A stretch of DNA of 64,000 bases, taken from positions 29,279,501 to 29,343,500 of the forward strand of contig NC_058341.1 in assembly GCF_905475395.1 (NCBI RefSeq), read 5' to 3'. The notes beneath the pieces were generated by a model, which was given only the letters and a program-made list of their open reading frames with translations, was not told the origin of the DNA and searched no databases. The stretch's first letter is position 1. Each line of letters begins with the position of its first letter. The stretch is from Chrysoperla carnea (lineage: Eukaryota; Arthropoda; Insecta; Neuroptera; Chrysopidae). Shown one piece after another: positions 53,446 to 64,000 of this stretch. Made by a program: the position numbers and the translations under genes.

Positions 53446-55489
53446 GTGAAGTGAAGAAAATCCTTAAATATATTTTTATATTAGAAGAAAAGTTAATTCT
53501 TTTTTATTGGTTTCTTTAACAACTAGCCATTTTAATCAAATTACAGTAGCCTATAATTGTAGACAGAACTTTTTTTAAACAATATAAAGAAGCTAGTACA
53601 AGAAAACTCGAATAGTATTAGCATAAATAATTTTCAAAACAATGAAGGCAATGCTATACGAAGAAAATTCTACGTTGGCACTTTACAGAGTATTTTTCTT
53701 GGCCTATTATGCGGATTTAGGATATCTTCAATCTTAATTTTCATCTGATTCGTTTTTAATAATCCGGACAATTAGAAGAGATATTCATAATTAAAAATTA
53801 AATATCTTCATAATTACATTTTTATACGCAACTTTTACAAATTTTCTCTGATAGATTTTGATAACTAAATGATTCAAACAGTTTAAGTATAATGCAATTT
53901 AAGAAGTTAAGCAGAAAAGAAAAATTAAAGTTTAACGTATAAAAAACGCGATAAAAAGTAATATGCTTTGAGATTTTTTATTGAGAAAAAAAGTAAAAAT
54001 AAAAAATCTTATAATCACCACTTTAAGAAAATAATAAAGTTTTAATAATACCCAAAAGAAAAATGAAAATACCACTAGTTCTTTAAAATTTGCATTTCTT
54101 TTCTATGTAATTTACTTAGGAAAAAATTATTAATTTAGATTTTTATTCAATTTATATTTAATAGAATATCTATCTGGTAGAAATTTCTAGGGTATTTCAT
54201 TTTCGAGTATTAAATTGTACAAAACAAAAATAAAGCCGATTTGTAATTATATTTTTGCAAACGTACTTATACAGGAGAATATTGTGTAGGTATACCCGTT
54301 GTAGGCCGGCAGCAATTTTGGAAATGTAGTACGGACTCTACGGACTATGTTTGAAGGTTCAATCCTATAACGAAACGCCAAAATATGGTTCGAGACAATT
54401 TTTTTTATATTCTGTAACACATTTGAAGCGTATTTTGTGACAAATGGATTCTCATAAATTTGATGAATGTGAGGCGGTGTGATCTATGAAGGTTGTAAAG
54501 CCTATCATGAACTTCTTCACGATAAATAGGGACTGTTTGGATAAACTTTATTCTTTTGAATTTTATTATACTCCTTGAAAGAAAGCTATATACAATTGTC
54601 AAAACTATGTTGAACCTTGATAGCCTTCCCATATTACGTATCATAGAACAGAAGAGCTTTTCTACTAAATTATTTTTACAAAGAACAAAGTTTAAGTTTA
54701 AATAGGTAATGAGTAGTAGATATTATTTGGGGTTTCATAATATTTTACACGTTTTGTGAAAATTTGTCAAGTTATTAGTGTCATAAATTTATACAAAAAA
54801 TTCCACGCCGCGACAGAATGACGCTCTCCTGAGATATATTACTAAACCATAGAATAAAGCTTTTGTCAGTCAAGTCAAAATGATATAAATTGCATACATC
54901 GCAAAGTTGTTTTCTATACGGATCCTGGTTAGTTGAAAGTTAATTCAAAATCAGATAAACTTTATGCAACAAATACCTAATTATTTAGATAACAAATTAA
55001 TTGAAACGCTTTGACAAAAGATGAACGTACTTTCGATTTCAATCTCATATATATAAAATAATCAGAATTTTTTATTGACAAAGTGTCATAATCCAAATGT
55101 ATTATTCTTATTTTTATAAAATCGTGAATATAATTTGTTTCTGAGAACAAAAAATTTATTCTAAATATTATTCTTTTGAGAATATTAAACGACATTATAT
55201 AAAATAAAGAATGGTATTTAAAGATAAAAGTTTATTATATTCTTGTAAGATATTTAATGGCCACCTCAAAAAGTGTATCTGAAAGCTAGTAAGTAAATGT
55301 TTTTATTTTATGTAAATTATTATTATAAAATTTTATGTTATTTCTGCTCCATTACTATACTTTTTAATTATATAAAAGTCTGTAAAGTTTTTTCCTACAC
55401 TTATTGGAGTGTCGATAATATTCTTTAAGTGTATTATATCGACGTTTTTTTAATACGTATACCGGGTATATCAATAAGTCACATATATT
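53446..55489. other. Gene-poor stretch downstream of the carboxylesterase
   Basis: 3'-UTR of the esterase followed by AT-rich DNA. No canonical AATAAA lies within the first 150 nt after the stop, so the transcript end is not located. Confidence 0.4.
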
Positions 55490-55670
55490 TGGAGTAATTT
55501 TCAAATATATCGAAAATTGAAAATTTAGTTTAATTATTTAGCTTTCGATATTTTAAAAACCAAGGCAGATTTCGAAAAATTTTATTCTTAATTTCCGTCT
55601 ATATTCATGAAGTTATAACATAATTCATCATCAAAGTTGAAAATAAGGTACAAATAATTTCAACCACAAT
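55490..55670 (-). repeat. Repeat family C, second copy
   Basis: GGAGTAATTTTCAAATATAT, AACCAAGGCAGATTTCGAAA and CATCATCAAAGTTGAAAATA match, in inverse orientation, the fold-back repeat at 47835-48095. Confidence 0.5.
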
Positions 55671-58600
55671 TCTTAACTTGGGACTACGTTAAGGAAGTAC
55701 TAGCAAGATAGAAATATCACAAAGTATCATCAAGATTGAAAATATAATTTTTTTTTAAATGAATTAAAGTCTAAATTTTCGTCGGATATTTTTTGTTATT
55801 TTCCACGGTCTAATCCGTATGAAAATGACCAAAACATCTCCCTTTTCCTCAACGCCAATGTTAAATATGCATATAAATACTTCTAAAGTCAAATGTTGAT
55901 TGAAATAATCGATCCAAATCTGCTCACAGGTACATTAATTTATGGATTCTTCTATCGTTTGATTATAGCCCCATAAAGAACCCTCTATAGAAAATATTGT
56001 CATTCTTGATTTTCGACTCATTTTGACCAGAGGAATGCATTCATCCTGACAAATGCCGTAGCTTATGATACACCCAGAACCAATATACGTTAATTGTTAA
56101 TAATATTAAAAAATTATATAACATAGAATATTTATAAGATTTTATCAAGTTATTTTCCCAGAAATAGGTATTGGAAATAAAAGTACGCTAGGCATTAACT
56201 GAAGTTTCTATTCAGCAATATTGCGTTGTTTATAATCAATAATTAAGTATTTTTCATTTAAATTTTTATCCCTAAAAGAAAAACATCACAATATTAAGTA
56301 TAGTTTTGACAATACATAGTTTTACAAATTAAGAAAATAAAAGTAAATGGAAATTTTGCATCAAAATGTAGGTCTCAAAAACTCAAATCGACACAAAATT
56401 GTATTGTCAATGGTCCTTGATAAGTATGCCAAATTTCGAATTAATTCGACGTTTTGATGGGAGTTAAAATCATATTCAAAGTTTCCGTTACATACTAGCA
56501 TACTAACATACGTATGAAGCTAATAATGACGTGTTCAAAAATATTTTTGGCTGTGTCAGCTCTTCAATTTGGTTGCTTTTTGGTTTTGTTAAGGACTTTA
56601 AAGACTCTTTTTGTAGACATTTCAAAGACATCAAAGGACAAAATTCCACTTGAATAAAAAGCATTGAACAATAAGAAATGTTAAATGAGAGGGAAATATG
56701 ACTTAAGTGACGGAGTTCTGCTGCTCTCGAGTTTTTTAACATGATTTATCTGTTTTTATTTTGAATACACTATTTTTGTAATTAATAAAAATATGGGCGC
56801 CAGATATTTCTTAAAAGATATACATGTTCATATTGAAAATTAAAACTATTTTTGGATATGTTTATATAAATAAAAGAATATTAAAACCATATTTTTGTTT
56901 AAAATCAACTCCTCTCATGTCGGCAAACTCAACCCAAGCAACTCGTAATTACAACAAAACTCTGGGTCTATAAAATTTTAGGTCTGTTTTTTCTGGGTCT
57001 ATTTTTTTCGATTACCATTTTACTTGTGTAAAACAATTCCTATCCCTATTTCCAGTGTAATGGAACGGGGATTAGTGAGAGCAAGGAATGTACAAAAAAG
57101 ATAACTTTTATAAAACTAGAATTTCTTTTTTTTTCCCGCTGTAGTTTATTCCAAGTCAATAATTCTACAATTCGTTGGTAACTATATAAAAACATGAAAG
57201 TTTTGAAAAAATTTATGTTTTTTTAAACGAAATTATCTAATGTTCTTTAAAAAATACAACATTTAATATATGTTTCAGGTATGTGAATTGTTAGTTAAAT
57301 ATTAAAAACTCGACTAAACTTGTACTCGACCTAAAAATATATAAAATGCACAAAAACGTTTTTTTTTTTATAAACTGTGAATTTATTTTAGCGATTCACT
57401 AACATAATCTACAAACGCAGACTGCAAGTACATTTTATCATACACAGAAAAATATTTTATAAAAATTTTATGATGAAATGCAAATAATATTTGTACTACC
57501 ATATAGTGTATATTTGAATATGTTTATTTATTTATTATTCATAAAAATTATGTTTATTTTTCATGAGCCGAAAACCAAAATTGGCCGTATGATTTAATAA
57601 ATAAAAAACTCGACTTTTTAATTTTATTATGAAAGCGGTTCTTTTTTAATGTACAATACTGGACAATAAAGTTGAACTCTTATGTTAGAATGAAATCGTA
57701 TATTAAAAATCAAATCGTAAAAACCCCGACTCGTATGTTCATGGTTTTTTCGAAATAGTTTCTACATAGTCCTGTAACGGGTCTAGTATCTTAGGCACTA
57801 TGGGGAAGTAAAGTAAAAAAAATTTGCAGAGAAAAATAAAAGAGTTGTGTGACATATTAAGTGACTGTTGATAAAAAATACGGAACCGTGGGTCTTAGGG
57901 AACTACATGTATGCAAAAAGTGTATTTAAGAATAAAAATAACGCTAGCTGATAGGAGTAGTTTTCACTTAAGCTGGTTGTTGGACTAAAGCACACATTTG
58001 TTTATTTGTAAAATAATTTTTGAAAGCATTCTGAAAATCTGTATCTCAGAAGTTGTCATTTAGATTGCAGCAAAAATATTCGTGTAATTTCAAAAGTACC
58101 TATCTTTACTTTCATCGGGATTTGTATTTTTTTCAAATTACTGTCATTTCTATAAGTATAAATATTGATTTATCTAACGATATGTGCATAGAAATTTATG
58201 ATTTATTTACATATGTTAAAGAATTTATAGAACTATTAAGTAATTAGAAACTCTCCACTGACTATAATCGTACTGATATTTTATTTATGTATAAGGTGAG
58301 ACATCATAGTACGTTTTTTAAATTTAGATATGGATGCCAAAAATATTTCTCAGTCATTACTACTTTATTTTTAAGAGTAAACCATCCGAGTAAGAGTGGA
58401 ATACCATTTCATTGCCTCGACTTTCTATGGATTATCCCATTCTAATAAAACATTTTCAGTAGGTACTTTCATTCATAATGATTTGAACCACTCGTAACTT
58501 GAATTTAATATAGGACTTTGTCCTGATTTCAATGTATATTTCGTGAAAATTTGAAAATGTGCGATAATAGATGACAAGATCTGAAATTAAAGTCGATTGA

Positions 58601-59284
58601 TAAACATAAAAGATAAAAGAAATTAAATAATTTTCTTGTTCTTGCAAAACAACTTTTGGTATGTAGTCTCTATGACAATTGCAGGTTATGGGACGTTACC
58701 AAGTCTTGTTTTCCTTTCTTTCTATTTATACCTTTAAGTCCTTCATATTTTCGGAGTTATTAATGTTATCCAAAAACTGATTTCACACGATGTTTTGGCT
58801 CGATAACGAACGTTCTTCGAAGCAAGAAACAAAATTTTAGGACAAAGGCTCATTGTCTCTAGACGATTAGCAGAATTTGGTATTTTAAAAGACCATCTTA
58901 GAGCTGTGCAAATTAACCGCTGGTTCAAAAACGTACCAAACCATTCCTCACCCTTAAAACAATAGAAAATTACGATCAAGTAACATATATAATGTACACA
59001 ACTTGAACATATTACGTGATATTGCTATGATATTAATGAATTTTGATTATCAATTTTCCAAACTCGTAAATTTATTTGAAAATTGTATATTATATAAGAG
59101 AAAATGGACTGTGTATTATATATGCATTTGTGTATATTAATAATGTTTTAAATGAAGTTAGAACATTGTTATTTTCCTCAGATGAAATACAAATTTATAC
59201 AGGGCTTGAATTAGAAATGAAGTTGAATAACCAACAATACCTCCTAATGAAAAACTTTTTTAAAGCTTCTAGTTCTGGTATCTT
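55671..59284. other. Gene-poor AT-rich stretch
   Basis: No gene supportable. A 52-codon plus-strand frame at 58807-58965 is noted under findings. Confidence 0.4.
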
Positions 59285-59435
59285 TTTTATTTTTAAACCG
59301 CCCATCAAAAAAGGGGGCGCTATGTGTGTCTTTTTGTCTGTGTAGTTGTCTGTGGCATCATAGCACACATAAAGTAATTTAATGGAGAGTGTTCGTAGCT
59401 ATGTTTCAAGTGCGAGTTTAGTGCGAGTTTAGGGA
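59285..59435 (-). repeat. Interspersed repeat family B, minus strand
   Basis: Reads in reverse: GGGTTCCCTAAACTCGCACT, CGAACACTCTCCATTAAATT, GATGCCACAGACAACTACAC. The GGCGCTACG block is degraded. Confidence 0.6.
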
Positions 59436-60280
59436 ACCCTAAAGATATCATTAATTCATTCAAACGTTCGTCATTATACCCAAGGAAAGAACCGAAACTC
59501 CAAAAAGGGGTTTAAATCCCTCCCCTCTCCTTGAGTAGTCTATTTTTCTGTAGGAATTTGTTAAACCAAATAAATATCTGTTCCATAAAATTTCTCATGA
59601 AGCTATAATAATATATCTAGCTTTTAGTTCAATAAAAATGGGGAAACCGAGTTGAAAAAAACAAAGTGGGGATTTTCTGTCCTTCTTGAGGGAAACAGGT
59701 AGGATTAATCAGACTTGACAGAATTTAGAAGCGATTGTAGGTATGGATTAGCTTTAGGTTGATAAAAAAGACCTATTTCCCAGACTTTCGACTCCTCTCC
59801 ATTACAATTACTGACTGTTACTTCTGTAAACGGTCCAAAATTACATCCCGTATATAATTTATAACCAACGACAACTCTATACATTTCCCAACCATATCTG
59901 TCTAGTCTCGTATATAAAACTGAGTTAACCAAACACAAAGTACAACCAGAACCATATACTTTACTCCCTTATGTTGAATGTAGTAAGTTTGCTAGCATAT
60001 ATATTCCATTCACTAAGCTTAAAACCAACTACCATTACCAATTAGAAGTTTTCAAATAGTTATTGTTTCAAATTGTTATTAACGTCGAGGAAATAATATC
60101 TACTTGTTTATTAGTTCTGTATAGAATTATTTAAAAGGTTATCAGTTAAAGCCAAGCCATGCAACACAAAGTGGTAGTGTAATTTGTTTTACCATTATTT
60201 AATTTTTTTTGTTTTACCTGATTATTTAAATCAATTTCTTTTTAAGATTTGTTTAAGTTAAAGTGTATAAATTCTAAATG
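59436..60280. other. Gene-poor stretch
   Basis: AT-rich. A minus-strand 77-codon frame (59705-59938) is open but has no recognised domain or signal. Confidence 0.35.
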
Positions 60281-60820
60281 AAAACAAGTGAAAAGAAACA
60301 ATTAACTAAGTTAATTGTTGAAATACCATGTATAGACAGTGTTGATTACTCTGTCACATTACACATACATTTATGTTACACATAACTGATAATCCCATAT
60401 TAATACATACTATAAAATTTTCAGCTAATGTGTGCCCTCGTGAGTAAACAGTGATGATTACAAAAAAATGTTTCAAAGAAAAGTAGTTTATTTTTTGGTA
60501 AGGAACAGTTTAACTTTTGTTCTATCTCTAACGGCTTACAAGATGGGTACCCCAGACTCAATCGACCCATGTTGCTCATTTACGAACTCAACCTCACTTT
60601 TTACGTCCTGAGTGCGCTGTATAAATTTCAGCTTGATATCATTTTTCATTTTTTAGTTATCTTGTTCACAGACGGACGGACGGGTAACCGAAAATGAACT
60701 AATTAGATGATTCTATGAACACCTATACCAAATGTTTTTTCGTAGCATCAATATTTTTAAGCGTTAGAAACTTGGGACTAAACTTAATATACTAGGTATA
60801 TTTCATATATATATGGTATA
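60281..60820 (+). repeat. Interspersed repeat family A, copy 7
   Basis: A full-length-looking plus-strand copy from AAACAAGTGAAAAGAAACAA to CATATATATATGGTATA with all landmarks, including GACGGACGGACGGG. Confidence 0.72.
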
Positions 60821-63800
60821 TAAATGTGCAAGTAACGAGATAAATTCGTGAGTACCGTTTCAGCATCCAGTCCTAGATGGCGTACCCGTAACTTAGTATT
60901 CGGTACATACGGTTTGTTTAAAAATCTACATGTACGATGGTGAAAACTAAAAGAGAAATGTTTTATGATTTAAGAAAATATATTTTAACAAAATACGCAG
61001 ATTTTTAATGGTCGATTAATTTCTGATTCAAAAACACTAATTTTTTATGATCTATGCCAATTCCACTTTAACAAAAGTTTGAATCATGTTTGATTCACAT
61101 AATCATGTTTGATTCATACGATGAAAAATTTATTTGATAAAATTATAAAAATTTTAATATTAATATATTTAATACATTCGTGAGTCGTTTAATAAAAAAA
61201 CTCGTAAAGACATTTTTACAAGTATTACAAGTTGTGTAGACATTTAAAATGGAAAAACTGTCAGCATGAAATAAATAATATTAAACAAAACGTGTTGCAT
61301 ATTATATAGTACATCTCTTTTTAATAAAATCTAAAATACTATGTGTATTCACCAAAAAAGACGAAAAGAAAGTTGATGAAAAAATTCCGGTGAAAAATGA
61401 GATTTTTTTTATTTGTCAAATGTGACATTTTTGTTCTATAAGGGAAAATGAACTTATTAGTTTAATTAAACATATGTTTTTGGTCCATATTTTTCGTTTT
61501 TTCCGTTTGTTATTCATCAGTTCCATACATGAAAATATATTATTTTACACTAAAATAGTGTAATGGTGCAAGAACAGGCTGCTAACAAACTAACAAATGT
61601 ATATTTTTTAACAAATGTATAAAATACGTTTATTAATATTTTTTATGTCGAGTGACTCGATCGAATTCGATGAATGATCAGATGATTGAGTCTCATGACG
61701 TGAAACCCATACCGGTTGGTGATACCTGCAATACTTCTAGTGGATAGTCCTATTGAATACTGTAATATTACTTATGCTTACATAAATACTATAATATCTA
61801 TCTCTGTACCATACAAGCATTGTAGTTAACGCATTTCGCACATACATTTCTTACCGTGTACGAGTAAAATTGTTGTCTATATGCATTGCTTGTATCGTCG
61901 AACACTTATGTGAATATAGCATTAACCTAGATACGAAGCACAAAAAGTATTTCAATAACAATTTATGTTAATACTTTAAAAAGTTTTAAAACAGTTAAAA
62001 AAGCTTACATACACACTGAAATTGGTACAATATATCGTGGTTTAAAAGATTCTTTCTCTGTATAAAAAGAATTTGTTTTAGTTCGAAAAAAAAGAATACT
62101 TAAATTAATAAATAAAATGATATTTTTTATCTTTTAAATGTATTCTAGTCTACACTCACTTGGCCCCAGTCTTTTCAATCAACGATTTTGAAGAACTATC
62201 CCGATTTTACTTGTAATAAAACTTTTTTTTATTTGAATTTAATAGAGCCCAATGCATACAATCGACCAATCAAGCAAAAAGTTATTGAAAAAATTACTTT
62301 GTTTAAAGACAAAATATCAAATAAATTTTTGTTATTTAACGCTTTCGTGTTGAGATATCTATTGCCTTTTATTTTTAAAAAAGATTTTTGACGATATTAC
62401 ATCCGGCAATTTGCCTAGAGTTATGTTGTTTTACAATCTGTTAAGATTTCATTAAATTGGCTTAATAAAAAAAAATTCTTACAAGATAAGTTACCAACCA
62501 ACACACCTCTATTTAAGTTATGACTCTGGTATCTGGACAAGTGGTTCGAAGTAGCAAACAGTTTACATGGGTATTGAAAATATTTGTATGTACATTGAAA
62601 AATTGGTTTTACAGAAAAAAATAACCAGGGGATGAATGATTGTCTAAGAAATTTTCAGTCCTCTTAATATTAACAAATTTCAAGTTCAATTTTTCTCCTC
62701 TATCCATCGCCCTAACTTCTATGCACTATTTTTGGTAATCTTTACAGAAAATCTTGATGTTATTACGCAACGATTGGAGTAAATTCGAGACTTATATTAC
62801 TTTTCATTCAAGGGAAATAATTAACCAAAAAAATTTAACCTAACACACAAATTCTTACAGCCATCAACCTAAAAGTGGAGTTGATACATTGTCCTGACCA
62901 TAAAACGTAGTAAAATATGCTGAAAATTTCGATTTCTATTCTTGGGTCGAAATTAATAATAAAATCAATTATAGTTGTTGTACTTATTTATTATTTCTTG
63001 TAAGGACCACACTTAGGAATATAAATATTATCCGCTACAGTGAGAAATTTTGTTGACATAAATGGACTTAAATATAAATGCAAAAAACGAGGTGTGCGAT
63101 TTTGCTAATATTTGTTATATTTTTTTGTTATGGAAGGCCATAGATAAATCATTTGTGAAATAAAATAGAAAGAAAATGAGCATAAAAGGGATAAAATTTA
63201 GAAAAATAGCTTACATTGTTTTCAATTTCTTTATAAAAAAAAAAAAAAAAACGGTTTGACTAGCTGCTTATTTCGTGAGCGTATTAAAGCATTGTACAGA
63301 CCTTTGATAGAAGTCTAGTATATAATTGAATTTATATAAAAACCAATCTTGATATTCGAAGAATGTTACAATTAAATTTATAGAATGATATACTGAACAA
63401 AATTAATTAATAAATATTTTAAATATTTAGTTTAGAGTGTTAGTATGGTATCTTACTGTTTTTGCGGTTCAATGTGTGTAGTAATAATATAACTAACACA
63501 AATCAAACATTTCTTGTTTTGTTTTATAAGTTGGGTTGTTGCTTAAATAAGTGAAAAAAACCGATGGCAGATATTTATACCAGATATATAGATAGCTATT
63601 TATTTGTCTTTTTAGTCATTTATTCTACGAAAATAGAAACTTATTCACTGTCATCAACGGTCAAAGATGTGGATTGTAAATACGATTTTTTTAAATTATT
63701 TTTTCAACACAAGTTATATATTTATCTGTTTTTTTTTTTAAAGCCGTGCATTAAAATATCACAATGAAAATTACTCACTGTTACTCCTCAACAATATTTT

Positions 63801-63825
63801 TTGAGAATTTAAATATTAAACCAAT
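60821..63825. other. Gene-poor AT-rich stretch
   Basis: A-run near 63235-63251, otherwise AT-rich with no supportable gene or repeat. Confidence 0.4.
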
Positions 63826-63857
63826 TTATGATGCTGTACCATGGTACAGCATCATAA
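63826..63857. repeat. 32-bp perfect palindrome
   Basis: TTATGATGCTGTACCA followed directly by its exact reverse complement TGGTACAGCATCATAA, centred on CCATGG with no spacer. Confidence 0.95.
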
Positions 63858-63914
63858 TGTACCATAGTTCTCACCCAAATGTACCTAGGACTAACTCCAA
63901 TTGAATGTAAAAGG

Positions 63915-64000
63915 AACTCATTTTTAACCCGCGATCCAAAAAAGAATGTTATAAGTTTGGCGCTATGTCTGTCTGTCTGTCGCTAGATGCCAGCGCCTGA
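63915..64000 (-). repeat. Interspersed repeat family B, cut by the window end
   Basis: AACCCGCGATCCAAAAAAG, ATAAGTTTGGCGCTATGTC, TGTCTGTCTGTCGC match the family B 3' tail on the minus strand, continuing past 64000. Confidence 0.55.

Noticed and set aside
59705-59938. 77-codon minus-strand frame as a gene
   Set aside because: Open and of ordinary composition, but no homologue, splice signals or neighbours recognised; chance is as likely.

Overview
The window is AT-rich eukaryotic DNA with short introns (57 to about 1,100 nt), mariner, Helitron and MITE remnants and very few genes. Its diagnostic feature is a tandem pair of genes for huge Gly/Ser/Ala proteins built from 16-residue repeats. This is the design known from the cross-beta egg-stalk silks of green lacewings (Chrysopidae, for example the XB proteins of Mallada signata), so the most likely source is a lacewing. 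That is inference from protein architecture; no database search was possible.

Layout. 1-10,720: two silk genes on the + strand, 7.3 kb apart. Each has a short signal-peptide exon, an identical 77-nt phase-0 intron and one giant repeat exon (predicted proteins 933 and 960 aa). The two genes are almost identical from the ATG to a few bases after the stop. Their promoters and 3' flanks have diverged, except for a shared TCACGA - 15 nt - TATA module. The spacer holds a fold-back MITE and a 639-bp non-autonomous Helitron with clean ends. 10,720-37,390: gene-poor repeat-rich DNA with a 267-bp hAT-type MITE with target-site duplication, Helitron-end fragments, and many copies of two unclassified interspersed families, here called A and B. 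37,396-38,703: an apparently intact mariner element of the DD41D group (370-codon transposase, about 33-bp inverted repeats, TA duplication) inserted 4 nt beyond a Helitron 3' end. 38,700-49,850: gene-poor, with more repeats. 49,908-53,445: a complete seven-exon secreted type-B carboxylesterase (562 aa, triad Ser211/Glu339/His448) with a family A repeat in its second intron. 53,446-64,000: gene-poor, with repeats, a relic-like helix-turn-helix-looking ORF and a 32-bp perfect palindrome.

How the parts relate. The two silk genes very probably make the same fibre material in the same gland and appear to be kept alike by gene conversion. The esterase is unlinked in function as far as can be seen. 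The most interesting signals are the sharp conversion boundaries of the silk pair, the preserved promoter module in otherwise diverged flanks, and the ordered super-repeat and cysteine layout of the silk.
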